Below, piece after piece: positions 10,014 through 18,140 of a DNA stretch of 64,000 nt; the first letter of the stretch is position 1; each line of letters starts with the position of its first letter. The stretch is taken from contig OY969418.1 of assembly GCA_963699175.1 (NCBI GenBank), forward strand, positions 7,936,001-8,000,000, in the 5' to 3' direction. The stretch comes from JACPYM01 sp963699175 (GTDB lineage: Bacteria > Acidobacteriota > Blastocatellia > RBC074). Position numbers and translations under genes: made by a program. The notes under the pieces were generated by a model. It was given only the letters and a program-made list of their open reading frames with translations, searched no databases and was not told where the DNA came from.

Positions 10014-10133
10014 TCACGCCGCGACGTGGCCGATTTCAACGACCCCATCAAGCTAGGCGAAGGGAAAGAGATGGTGGACAAGCTGCTTTTCACGATACCC
10101 AAGCCTCAGGACGGTGTCAGTTTTTTTGTGTAA
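10014..10133 (+). pseudogene. gene fragment fused to transposon end
   Basis: An open frame begins after a stop codon at 10011-10013 and runs about 39 codons without a start codon. It includes a credible protein-like stretch (DVADFNDPIKLGEGKEMVDK) and ends at TAA 10131-10133 inside the IS terminal repeat. It looks like the internal part of an unidentified gene cut by the insertion. I cannot assign a family, and the identification as real former coding sequence rests only on its protein-like composition. Confidence 0.3.
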
Positions 10134-10135
10134 AC
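10109..10135. repeat. IS256-type terminal inverted repeat, one end
   Basis: The sequence GTCAG-T(7)-GTGTAAAC has the form typical of IS256-family ends (reverse complement GTTTACAC-A(n)-CTGAC). It lies just outside the 3' end of the transposase remnant. I could not find a matching opposite end beyond 10940, in keeping with loss of the other half of the element. A second small inverted repeat (ggctgggct/agcccagcc) covers the transposase 3' end at about 10151-10174. Confidence 0.55.
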
Positions 10136-10148
10136 GGCATTGACGGTA

Positions 10149-10934
10149 TTACGGCTGGGCTAACGCCAGCCCAGCCAACGGCAAACGATCTTCAAAGAGA
10201 ATGGCAAACTGTTGCAGTGCTGCTTTCCAGTGTTTGATCGGCATCGTCCATTTGCGGCTGAGCTGCTCCAGCCCCAAATAGACCAGGCGGTAGACCGCTT
10301 CATCGTTTGGGAAAGCACTGCGCTCTTTGAGGATTTTGCGCAGGCTAAAATTCAGCGACTCAATCACGTTGGTCGTATAGACCGCCCGTCGAATCTCCGC
10401 CGGCAGTTCGAACATTGGTTTGATGCGCGCCCAGTTGGCCCGCCACGACTTGGCAATCAAGGGATACTTCTTATCCCACTTGACTTGAAACGCCTCCAAC
10501 GCGCGCAACGCCTCGCTCTCAGTCGCAGCCTGGTAAATCGTTTTCAAGTCCGCTGCGACTAGCTTGCCATCTTGGTCGCCGGTCATCCGCAAACAATAAC
10601 GCACCAGATGTACTACGCAGGTTTACACGACCGTCTTGGGGAAAATACTCTCAACTGCTTCAGGTAAACCTTTGAGTCCATCGCAACAGAGGATCAGGAT
10701 GTCTTGCAAGCCGCGCGCTTGCAACTCAGTTAAGATTTGCAGCCAGCACTTGGCGCCTTCGCCTTGTGCCGGCCAAAGGCCGAGCAGCTCTTTATGCCCT
10801 TCCAAGTTGATGCCCACCGCGACGTAGAGGGCTTTGCTAACGACGTGTCCGTCATCACGCACTTTCAAGTGCAAAGCATCGAGATAGACGACTGGCCAAA
10901 CGGTTGCCAGCGGTCGCTCGCGCCATTCGGCCAC
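10149..10934 (-). pseudogene. IS256-family (mutator-type) transposase, truncated and interrupted by a stop codon
   Basis: Minus-strand frame covering the catalytic part of an IS256-type DDE transposase: VVYLDALHLKVRDDG carries the first Asp, ILCCDGLKGLPEAVESIFP the second, and TTNVIESLNFSLRK the Glu. A TAA at 10623-10625 stands where the family usually has Gln, in the PKTVV-stop-TCVVHLVR context. Both sides remain in the same frame, so a single C-to-T change (CAA to TAA) explains it. About the first third of the protein is missing upstream of 10934, where the frame continues for only about 20 unrelated-looking codons before another gene begins. The element is therefore 5'-truncated and should be inactive. 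It lies next to the Rhs-toxin cassette, a common site for mobile DNA. Confidence 0.85.
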
Positions 10935-11003
10935 GCCCGTACTGACGGCATGAGTTCGAATGTTGATTGGCGTGCGGCAACCTCTGGCAGGAACGATTTA
11001 GTG

Positions 11004-11714
11004 CTACTGCGGTCGAATGGCTACGAGGTAATGAGTGTTGAACACCCGCAGGCGTTCCAACAAGTAACATACCAACCAAGAATAAGGCCCGAACCAGCGG
11101 GCCAACGGCGCAGCCAGCGTGATGCGTTTGAAGGTGAATTGGCAGTCAGGAAAGAGCGCGCGGATTTCAGCCTGGCGTAACCCCTGCGTCTGCGGGTTGA
11201 GCGGGTTAGTCCAGAAGTCGTACCATAGAATCAAGCCGCCAGGCCGCACGACGCGCCGCATTTCTGCGGCCACGCGGCGCTTGAGCTGCGCGTCGAGGAT
11301 GGAGCTGAAGACCGTGTATTGCGCGACCAGATCGAAGCAGGCGTCACGATAAGGCAGGTGTTGTCCGTCGGCATTGACCAACGGTAAGTGAGGCGTAGCG
11401 GCGTTGGCTTCCGCCAGCCGCCAGTCCAGCAATTCAGCGCCGTGTAACGTCGCGGGCGTCGCGCCGTACCAGAGGAACTCGCGCAGCACACCACCCGAAC
11501 CGCAACCGATCTCCAAGATGCGCTTGCCCGCCAGTGGCGCGAACCCGGCGCGTTGCAGTAGATTCAGTACGGCACGTTGGCGCTGCTGGATCATGAAGAG
11601 CTGCCCTGCATTGAAGAGCGAGTATTTCTCACCTCCCACCGTGTCTTGTTGACGCCGGGCATATTCTTCGCGCAGGCGCGCCAAGTCATCGGGGCTTTGT
11701 TGTTTGGGCATCAT
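11004..11714 (-). CDS. class I SAM-dependent methyltransferase
   Basis: 236 residues. Motif I is ILEIGCGSGG, followed by an acidic strand-2 loop (GAELLDWRL), a motif with NADGQHLPY and a post-motif VVRPGGLILWYDFW: the standard Rossmann methyltransferase core. The start ATG overlaps the stop of the upstream GT2 gene (ATGA), so the two are translationally coupled. It is the last gene of the polysaccharide cluster before the IS remnant. The context suggests methylation of a sugar or glycan end, which in many polysaccharide systems caps the chain or decorates residues. The substrate cannot be read from the sequence. The C-terminus has a hydrophobic, aromatic segment (WFGPYSWLVCYLLERL) that may touch the membrane. 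Confidence 0.8.
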   Translation of the reverse strand: MMPKQQSPDDLARLREEYARRQQDTVGGEKYSLFNAGQLFMIQQRQRAVLNLLQRAGFAPLAGKRILEIGCGSGGVLREFLWYGATPATLHGAELLDWRLAEANAATPHLPLVNADGQHLPYRDACFDLVAQYTVFSSILDAQLKRRVAAEMRRVVRPGGLILWYDFWTNPLNPQTQGLRQAEIRALFPDCQFTFKRITLAAPLARWFGPYSWLVCYLLERLRVFNTHYLVAIRPQ

Positions 11715-12739
11715 TTGGAGGCCAACCAGTGGGGCGCAAACTTGATCAGCCCGAGCAGGAAGCCCGCGCCGTAGCTTAGGTGCAGCGCGAGAAAGACTGG
11801 CGGCAGCAAGATGAAATGGCGCAGATTGGTTTGAGAGGCGGTGAGAAAAGAAGCAGCCAAATTCGCCGCGAGATAGCTTCCAGCGATAAGGGCTGCAACC
11901 AACCAGCCCCAGGGAAAGACTGCGGCGACCAGCAACGAGAGCAAAAGCGCCGCGACGAAAAGTGGCGGGATGAATTGACGAAGGCTCATCTGACGCGGGT
12001 GTTTCTGCAACACGCGCACCTTCCAGTAGCCGTACTGAAAATATTGCTTGAAGAGTGATTTCAGCGAACTGCGGCTGTAGTAGCGCGCCCGCACATCCGC
12101 CGCCAGCAGCAGCCGCGCGCCCAGCTTGCGCAGCCGGTAGTTATATTCGTCGTCCTGATTGCGCACCATCTCTTCGTCAAACAGCCCGGCGCGTTCGATG
12201 GCGGCGCGCGTGTAGGCCGGAAAGGCGACGGTGTCGGTGAGCATCGTGCGGTCTTTGACTGTGCGAAAGGCCGAGCCGCCGACGCCGAAGGGCGAACTCA
12301 TCGCCGCCGCGATAGCGTCAGCCATTGGTGTTGCGCCGATGGTTTCGAGCGGGCCGCCGACGCCTTCCACGCCGTCTTCGCGCAGATGTTTGACGCAGTT
12401 GCGCACGTAATCGGGCGCGATCTCGCAATGGCCGTCCACGCGCACAATGATCTCGCCGCGCGCGAGCGCGAGCGCTACATTCAAAGCGGTCGGCGCGATC
12501 TGTTTCGGATTATCAACCAAGCGCAAATTCGGATGCTCGGCTTGCCACTCCTGCACAATCTCGCGCGTCGCGTCGGTCGAGCGCCCGTCGGCAACGATGA
12601 CTTCGATGCGCTCGGCTGGATAATCCTGATCCAACACACAGTCCAAACTGCGCGCGATGAACCCGGCTTCGTTGCGCACCGGCATGATGATGGAGACGAA
12701 CGGAAGCTCTTTATTATCGGTAAAGCTTTCAGCCTTCAA
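11711..12739 (-). CDS. family 2 glycosyltransferase with C-terminal membrane segments
   Basis: About 342 residues from a TTG at 12739-12737. This start overlaps the TGA of the upstream CapK-like gene and has AAAGGAA 8 nt before it. The frame is open further upstream, but that part is a shadow of the neighbour. GT-A signature: VSIIMPVRNEAGFI, then ADGRSTDATREI, and the metal-binding VDGHCEIAPDYV. An acceptor-binding region (NQDDEYNYRLRKLGARL) follows, and two or three hydrophobic helices occupy the last 90 residues. GT2 enzymes of this type build surface polysaccharides from nucleotide- or lipid-linked sugars at the inner membrane. The stop overlaps the next gene by 4 bases. The donor and linkage are unknown. 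Confidence 0.85.
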   Translation of the reverse strand: MKAESFTDNKELPFVSIIMPVRNEAGFIARSLDCVLDQDYPAERIEVIVADGRSTDATREIVQEWQAEHPNLRLVDNPKQIAPTALNVALALARGEIIVRVDGHCEIAPDYVRNCVKHLREDGVEGVGGPLETIGATPMADAIAAAMSSPFGVGGSAFRTVKDRTMLTDTVAFPAYTRAAIERAGLFDEEMVRNQDDEYNYRLRKLGARLLLAADVRARYYSRSSLKSLFKQYFQYGYWKVRVLQKHPRQMSLRQFIPPLFVAALLLSLLVAAVFPWGWLVAALIAGSYLAANLAASFLTASQTNLRHFILLPPVFLALHLSYGAGFLLGLIKFAPHWLASK

Positions 12740-14127
12740 TCCGACTGTTCCTTTGCGTTGAGCAGGCTGATGACCGCTTTGAATTTGCCTGAAGCGGTGC
12801 GCGGGATTGTTTCCACTGGCTCGACGATGACATGCACTTGTGCGCCGAGGCGCTGCTGGATGCGCTGAACGATTTCCTGTTGATCCGCCGTCCCAAATCC
12901 ATTGACGGGCACGACCTTGACGCGAATGCGGTCGAGCGCCTCTTGGATAACTTGGCCTTCGCGCACGTGCGGCTGATTGACGAAGATGCCGTGGAAGCGC
13001 ACCAGTTGGCGGCCATCGGGGCCGCTGATGACATCCTCGATGCGCCCAACGATCTCTTTGATAACTGGCAGCGCCACCCCGCAAGGACAGGGCGCATCAT
13101 CCCAAGCCGCCAAATCGCCCAGGCGATAACGAATAAGCGGTTGCGAACGGCGCAGCAACCCTGTCGCTACGACTTCACCGATTTCGCCTGGTGCGCAGGG
13201 GCTTCCATCGGATCGCAGGATTTCGATCACGCCTACTTCGGGGCTGACGTGCAACCGACCGCGCGAGCACTCACTGGCAAAGAGTACATTCTCGACCGCA
13301 CTGTATTCCTCGTAGACCTTGCAGCCGTAGGCGCGCTCCATCACCGTGCGCATCTCTGCCGTCACTTTCTCACTGGTCGTTATGACGGCTTTCAAGGGAG
13401 GAACTTCGATCTGTTCGTCCAGAATGAACTTGGCGAGCAAGTAGTAAGAGACTGCGTAACCCGTCAGCCATTCGATCTTGTGTTTGCGCAGCGCCGCGAC
13501 GTATTGCCGGGCGGTGTCGGGTCGCAAGTGAAAGGGTGAGAGATAGGCTTGGCGCTCGGCGAGATTGAAGCGGTAGAAAGGGCCTTTGCTCGCCGGATCA
13601 GGTTCAACCATTCGACCGGAAAAGGTCGCGCGGGGGTGTTGGAACGAGACGCCCGCCCAACGCGCCGAGCGCGCTTCTCTGACGGCCATCGAGGCGCGCA
13701 GCTCATTGACTGTCCAGAGGCTGGCTATCGGCGTGCCGCTGGAACCGCTGGTGTAAAAGACTTGCAGATTGCGGCGCGCGCAATCGTCGCGGAGAAAAGC
13801 ATAAGCGTCTGCCCGCACGGCCTCTTTTTCCAACAAGGGCAAATCTGTGAGCTGTCCTGCCGTCGCTGCGCTTTTTTCAGATTCGTTCCACGCGCGGCCA
13901 TAGTAGGGAACGTGTTGAAGCGCAGCCAGCAGCAATTCCTTGAGAGCTGCGCTTTGCCATTGCTGCCACTCCGTTTGCGTCAATCGTTCGCGTTGCAGAA
14001 AACCATCCAGCGCTTGCTGGTAGCCCGTGCCAAAGCGTAAGCGTCGCCAATAGAGACCGTAGAGGCTGACGGCGCTGTGTTGCGCCCAGACCGGTAGTCT
14101 TTCATAGAGGGCATCCAGTCTTGCCAT
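12736..14127 (-). CDS. CapK/PaaK-like adenylate-forming enzyme
   Basis: 463 residues. It resembles the phenylacetate-CoA ligase/CapK branch of the ANL superfamily: FYTSGSSGTPIASLW is the phosphate-binding loop, EEYSAVE and the later YRLGDLA match the adenylate-binding motifs, and the C-terminal lid contains RIRVKVVPV and a final TASGKFKAVI with the lysine often used in adenylation. CapK-type proteins are common in capsule and exopolysaccharide loci, where their exact reaction is mostly unproven; activation of an acyl group for transfer to a sugar is a reasonable guess. It sits 1 base from the SGNH-like gene and overlaps the GT2 start, inside one coupled operon. A true phenylacetate role is unlikely given the neighbours. 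Confidence 0.8.
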   Translation of the reverse strand: MARLDALYERLPVWAQHSAVSLYGLYWRRLRFGTGYQQALDGFLQRERLTQTEWQQWQSAALKELLLAALQHVPYYGRAWNESEKSAATAGQLTDLPLLEKEAVRADAYAFLRDDCARRNLQVFYTSGSSGTPIASLWTVNELRASMAVREARSARWAGVSFQHPRATFSGRMVEPDPASKGPFYRFNLAERQAYLSPFHLRPDTARQYVAALRKHKIEWLTGYAVSYYLLAKFILDEQIEVPPLKAVITTSEKVTAEMRTVMERAYGCKVYEEYSAVENVLFASECSRGRLHVSPEVGVIEILRSDGSPCAPGEIGEVVATGLLRRSQPLIRYRLGDLAAWDDAPCPCGVALPVIKEIVGRIEDVISGPDGRQLVRFHGIFVNQPHVREGQVIQEALDRIRVKVVPVNGFGTADQQEIVQRIQQRLGAQVHVIVEPVETIPRTASGKFKAVISLLNAKEQSD

Positions 14128-14128
14128 C

Positions 14129-15220
14129 TTAGTGTTGATCCGTCGAGAGCAGTGTGGGCGCAGCCGTGTACTGCGCCAATTGGGCGTCTTTTTCGGCCAG
14201 TCTCAAGAGGATTCTCCGATAAACCTGATCATTCCCGTGCCAGCCATCAATGGCTGCGTAATCATCAGCGCCGAGCCAGGCCAGATCGGAATAATCTGCA
14301 AAGGTGAAATTGTATTGGTCGAAGAGCGGTTGCAAGCGGCCAGCAATCTGATTCAGGTACGTGTAATCACCAAGCGCCATCATCTGGTCGTAAACCGCGT
14401 GGGCATAAGGAGGCAGGAAGCCTACGACCTGGATGTTGTGCGCGCGGCAATATTCCAACAACCGGCGCAACTCCGACAATCTTTCCTCTGAAACTTGCGT
14501 GCCTTTTTCAAAGAGGTCAGTCCGCGTTTCGATACGCTCGAAAGCATCCTGAAAGCGGAGCGCCAGGTTGTCGCTCAACTGCTCGCCATAGTCGTAGCTG
14601 CCATCGGTGCGAAAGCCCTTGCTTTGCGCGCAGGCGCTCACGCCGATGCGGCGGGGAAAGGCGCGCAGGTCGGACAAGCGAAACTTCCCGCTCCGGTAAT
14701 CCCGATAGATTCTGCGCCAACCCATCAGGATAGTACCCAAGCCTTCGCGGTCATCGGTAGCGAGGCGCACTGCGTAGTTTTCGTACTTCGCTGCCTTACG
14801 GTTTTCGTTGAAATAATATTGATCCAGGCCGACGATCAGGATACGTGGTGTGTAAGGTGCTTGCTGTAAGAAGATTCGGAAATTTTCGAGCCGGGTCAAG
14901 CTTGCGCCCGCATTGTAAAACTGCTCCGGCCGGCTGAAGAACTCACGCCTGAACTGCATAACTCTTGAAGTGCCCAGCACCAAAACTTCGGGTTTTCGCA
15001 CTCTAGCTTCAGAAAACTTGTAGTATTTATCCGCGTTGCTATAAGCCAAGCCATAGCGAAAATCGGGCGAGCCGTTGTTTAACGAGAGCACTACTGAGAC
15101 GGGCAGCAACTCGCCAGAGATGAGCAGGACAAAAAATGGAAATCCCAATAACAAGACAAACGGCAGGAAGAAGATGGTTAGCTTGAACCAGAATTTTTTC
15201 AGCATCGAGCCGTCTTTCAT
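14129..15220 (-). CDS. membrane-anchored SGNH/DltD-like protein, partner of the MBOAT acyltransferase
   Basis: 363 residues with one N-terminal membrane helix (about 11-36); the rest is probably periplasmic. LVLGTSR places a serine at 85 in an SGNH-like block I, and DGWH at 325-328 gives the Asp and His of the usual DxxH pair, so the catalytic triad appears complete. Such proteins (AlgJ/AlgX, DltD, PatB types) pair with MBOAT proteins to O-acylate glycans on the outer side of the inner membrane. The MBOAT gene lies directly upstream on the same strand. The start could also be ATG 15205. Neither start has a clear ribosome site, and the 15220 start lies 2 bases from a 40-bp palindrome. Family assignment is by motif only. 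Confidence 0.65.
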   Translation of the reverse strand: MKDGSMLKKFWFKLTIFFLPFVLLLGFPFFVLLISGELLPVSVVLSLNNGSPDFRYGLAYSNADKYYKFSEARVRKPEVLVLGTSRVMQFRREFFSRPEQFYNAGASLTRLENFRIFLQQAPYTPRILIVGLDQYYFNENRKAAKYENYAVRLATDDREGLGTILMGWRRIYRDYRSGKFRLSDLRAFPRRIGVSACAQSKGFRTDGSYDYGEQLSDNLALRFQDAFERIETRTDLFEKGTQVSEERLSELRRLLEYCRAHNIQVVGFLPPYAHAVYDQMMALGDYTYLNQIAGRLQPLFDQYNFTFADYSDLAWLGADDYAAIDGWHGNDQVYRRILLRLAEKDAQLAQYTAAPTLLSTDQH

Positions 15221-15222
15221 CG

Positions 15223-15315
15223 AAAGCTGTAGCGTAGGCTGTCCAGCCTGCGCATGACTCCGCGTTGTGCTGATTCGGAGTCATGCGCAGGCTGGACAGC
15301 CTACGCTACAGCTTT
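15223..15315. repeat. perfect 40-bp inverted repeat (long intergenic palindrome)
   Basis: Left arm 15223-15262 and right arm 15276-15315 are exact reverse complements around a 13-nt loop. The element fills almost the whole gap between the MBOAT stop at 15317 and the SGNH-like start at 15220. As RNA it would form a very stable hairpin directly before the second start codon. No T-run follows, so it is not a typical terminator. Confidence 0.95.
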
Positions 15316-15316
15316 A

Positions 15317-16756
15317 TCAAAATTGAAAGTAAATGAATTGCTGCGCGCCAAACCTGCCGAAGGTCATAATCAGGTAACTCAGTCCGTAATAACTAGCCCA
15401 GCGTAAGTAGAGCGGCTGCGCCGCCAGTTTCTCCCAGGCCTTGGCGAATTGTTGCAGCATCTGCACCGATTCCAGCAGAGCGATTGCGCCCAGCAACACC
15501 ACCGCATCTTTCCACTCCAGGCCCAGCTTGGCGAGCGAAAAAGCAGGCCAGCCGTCGAACAAGTGCGCGCTGATGTAAAAAGCCGTGTCAAGATTGCTCG
15601 CCCGGAAAAATATCCAGGCGAAACAGACGAGCGCGAAAGTGAGCGAAGTTTGCAGGACGCGATGCAACCACGGTCTGTTGCTCAGGCCGATTGTTTGCGC
15701 AAACTTTGCGCGCCAGTCCCGCGTCCAGAGCGAGACTATCAAATAACTGCCGTGTAAAGCGCCCCACACGATAAACGTCCAGTTGGCGCCATGCCAGAGA
15801 CCGGAGACCAGAAAAACGATCAGTAGATTGCCTTGCCAACGCCAGTGCCCAACCCGATTCCCGCCAAGTGGAATGTAGAGGTAATCCCTGAACCAGGTGG
15901 ACAAAGAGATGTGCCAGCGTTGCCAAAACTCGGCGATGCTGCGGGCGAAATAGGGCTGGCGAAAATTCGTCATCAGCTTGAAGCCCATGACTTGCGCCGC
16001 GCCGATAGCGATGTCCGAGTAGCCACTGAAGTCGCAGTAAATTTGGTAAGCATATAAGCAGGTCGCGGCGACTAGCTCCGGGCCGCTGAAGGCGCTCGGA
16101 TTGGCGTAGACCGGATCAACCACCAACGCCGCGCGGTCAGCAATGACGGTTTTCTTGAACAAGCCCCAAGCCATCAGCTTCAACCCGCCCGTGACGCGGT
16201 CGTAATCGAACTTGTGACGCTCACGAAATTGGCGTAGCAGATTCTGCGGGCGCTCGATCGGCCCGGCCACCAGTTGCGGATAGAAGAGCACGTAGAGCGC
16301 GTAATGGCCAAAGTGCCGCTCCGCCGGTTGCGCGCCGCGATAGACCTCTATCGTGTATGACATCGCCTGGAATGTGTGAAAGGAGAGGCCGATGGGCAAG
16401 ATCAGATTGAGCAAGGGCAGCGAGGCCGACCAACCAATGGCGTGCAGCAGCGCATTGATGTTTCCGACGCCGAAGTTGTAATACTTGAAAACGGCGAGCA
16501 CGCCGATGTTCGCGCAGAGACTCGTCACCAGCCAGAGCTTGCGCCGCCGGCCTGCGCTCTGCTCGATCAAAATTCCGGCGACGTAATCAATGACGATAGT
16601 AAAGATCAGGATGAGGATATAGAGCGGGATAAAAAACATGTAGAAGAGAGAACTCGCCGCCAGCAGGTGCAGCCATCTGTAGCGATGGGGCAGAGAGAAA
16701 TAGAGCAGCGTGACGATGGGGAAAAAGAGCGCGAAGGCGAGCGAGTTGAAGAGCAT
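15317..16756 (-). CDS. MBOAT-family O-acyltransferase (AlgI/DltB-like)
   Basis: About 479 residues from ATG 16756 (MLFNSLAF, the usual N-terminus of the family); an in-frame start 8 codons upstream is possible. Around ten hydrophobic segments are seen. Family marks: a WQRWHIS motif (His near 282), LWHGANW (His near 322) and WGALHGSY (His near 335); the last is the usual MBOAT active-site histidine. These polytopic inner-membrane proteins move acyl groups, often acetyl, across the membrane for transfer to alginate, teichoic acids or other glycans. The SGNH-like protein encoded just downstream is the likely second component. Within the polysaccharide cluster this pair predicts O-acylation of the polymer. 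Long palindromes flank the gene on both sides. Confidence 0.9.
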   Translation of the reverse strand: MLFNSLAFALFFPIVTLLYFSLPHRYRWLHLLAASSLFYMFFIPLYILILIFTIVIDYVAGILIEQSAGRRRKLWLVTSLCANIGVLAVFKYYNFGVGNINALLHAIGWSASLPLLNLILPIGLSFHTFQAMSYTIEVYRGAQPAERHFGHYALYVLFYPQLVAGPIERPQNLLRQFRERHKFDYDRVTGGLKLMAWGLFKKTVIADRAALVVDPVYANPSAFSGPELVAATCLYAYQIYCDFSGYSDIAIGAAQVMGFKLMTNFRQPYFARSIAEFWQRWHISLSTWFRDYLYIPLGGNRVGHWRWQGNLLIVFLVSGLWHGANWTFIVWGALHGSYLIVSLWTRDWRAKFAQTIGLSNRPWLHRVLQTSLTFALVCFAWIFFRASNLDTAFYISAHLFDGWPAFSLAKLGLEWKDAVVLLGAIALLESVQMLQQFAKAWEKLAAQPLYLRWASYYGLSYLIMTFGRFGAQQFIYFQF

Positions 16757-16776
16757 TGATATTAGGCTTGCACGCT

Positions 16777-16966
16777 GCATGCTCCATTCTCTTAATGGTG
16801 TTTGATAAATTAAATCAGTAAGCAGCGCCCAGCAATTTACGTAGGGGCAGACCCGCGTGTCTGCCCCGGTGGGTTACGCGCGACCGGGGCAGACACGCAG
16901 GTCTGCCCCTACGCCAACTCGTTACCGATTTAATTCGTCAAAGACCATCAAGAGAATGGAGCATGC
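16777..16966. repeat. nested long inverted repeat (40-bp outer and 31-bp inner arms)
   Basis: Outer arms 16777-16816 and 16927-16966 match at about 36 of 40 positions; inner arms 16840-16870 and 16883-16913 match at 30 of 31 around a 12-nt loop. Both sit symmetrically in the gap between the MBOAT start and the stop of the next glycosyltransferase gene. The inner arm carries a gtaggggcagac motif repeated within the arm in inverted form. Confidence 0.9.
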
Positions 16967-16994
16967 GGAATGGAGAATGAAGGTATGTCTGGAT

Positions 16995-18041
16995 TTATTC
17001 AGCAGACTTGACCAGGTTAGTGAACAACTCTTCCCAGCGTGGCAGTAACTTGCGCCAATCCCATGCTTCGACCTTTTGCCTGGCGTTGTGCGAGAGTTGG
17101 CGCGCCAAGCCCGGCTCGGTCAAAATCCGGCTCACCGCCGCCGCCATCGCCGCCGCATCGTTGGGCGGCACCAGCAAGGCGTCGTGTTCGTGCTCCAACA
17201 GATATGGAATCCCGCCGACCCTGGTGCTGACCACGCATAGCCCGCAGGCCATGGCTTCGATAACGCTCATGGGCGTGTTGTCCACGTTGGTGGTGTTCAG
17301 AAAGATGTCGCCGCTGTTGAGACAACGGGGAACTTCCGGCTTGGTCACCGCGCCCGGCTGGCTGATGCGCGCGCGCACTTGCAGCGCGTCCGCTGTTTGG
17401 TGCAATTCTTGTGCGCTGCCATCACCTTTGTCAGGCCCGAACATGGTCAGGTGAATATCGGGGAAAGTCGGCAGCAGCCGTTCCAGCACTTGCGGTGCCA
17501 GCGAGGGATTGTAAATGCGATGGAACGAGCGGAGCCAAACTAGCTTGGGATGCGGTTGCTGGCGTTCCTGATATGGATAAGCTTGCAGGTCAAAGGCGGA
17601 GGGCAGCAAAAGCAGATCGGGGCGATAAGGCTTCATCTGTTCGTGCAGATAACGCGACGGCGCGGTGACGAGTTGGGCCGAATTGAATAGCCGCCGCACG
17701 CGCCGCGGCCAGCGCCGCGCAAAGACCGGCAGATTGCCGCCGTGCAGCGTCAGGATGTAAGGCTTGTTGAGGCGGCGTAATAACCAGCAAACCAACTCCG
17801 CCCAACCAAAGGCTGGCCCACTGTAAACTTCAACGTAGGCGGCGGCGTAGGCATGTCGTTGTCGCCAGGCGGTCAAGAGCATGTCTAGCAAACGCGTCAA
17901 CCGCCCGCGTTTTTCCGAAGCGACGAAGGTCGGCCAACCCGCGCCCGCAAGCTGCGCTGCCAAATCCTCGCCAAAGGAGTGAAAGCCGCCGCCGCCGGAA
18001 AGGAAGTTGCCGATTAACAAAATGCCGAATTTTTCTGCCAT
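16995..18041 (-). CDS. family 4 glycosyltransferase
   Basis: 348 residues with a GT-B fold. The glycine-rich N-terminal loop is NFLSGGGGFHSFGEDLA. The C-terminal donor half has LVWLRSFHRIYNPSLAPQVLERL, DIHLTMFGPDKGDG and the EX7E region NTTNVDNTPMSVIEAMACGLCVVST followed by VGGIPYLLEHEHDALLVPPND. It most likely transfers a sugar from a nucleotide donor to a growing lipid-linked glycan in the cytoplasm. Unlike most neighbours it is not coupled to adjacent genes: a nested palindrome lies downstream and a 37-bp palindrome upstream. The ATG at 18041 lacks a clear ribosome site. The sugar is unknown. Confidence 0.85.
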   Translation of the reverse strand: MAEKFGILLIGNFLSGGGGFHSFGEDLAAQLAGAGWPTFVASEKRGRLTRLLDMLLTAWRQRHAYAAAYVEVYSGPAFGWAELVCWLLRRLNKPYILTLHGGNLPVFARRWPRRVRRLFNSAQLVTAPSRYLHEQMKPYRPDLLLLPSAFDLQAYPYQERQQPHPKLVWLRSFHRIYNPSLAPQVLERLLPTFPDIHLTMFGPDKGDGSAQELHQTADALQVRARISQPGAVTKPEVPRCLNSGDIFLNTTNVDNTPMSVIEAMACGLCVVSTRVGGIPYLLEHEHDALLVPPNDAAAMAAAVSRILTEPGLARQLSHNARQKVEAWDWRKLLPRWEELFTNLVKSAE

Positions 18042-18057
18042 TTTGGTTTGGTTTGGT

Positions 18058-18140
18058 GCAGAACGGGAAGCGTGAGCGACCTGGACCTCAATCAGTTCGC
18101 GCTTGATTGAGGTCCAGGTCGCTCACGCTTCCCGTTCTGC
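18058..18140. repeat. perfect 37-bp inverted repeat overlapping the end of the ligase gene
   Basis: Arms 18058-18094 and 18104-18140 are exact inverted copies with a 9-nt loop. The right arm includes the last six codons and stop (18123) of the O-antigen ligase gene, so the repeat has contributed or replaced the C-terminus EAEREA. The left arm ends 17 bases from the next start codon (18041). Confidence 0.95.

Noticed and set aside
11714..13084. N-terminal 115-codon extension of the GT2 gene
   Set aside because: The extension is Arg/His-rich and antisense-like over the CapK gene frame; the TTG at 12739 with AAAGGAA overlaps the upstream stop and precedes the family homology directly.
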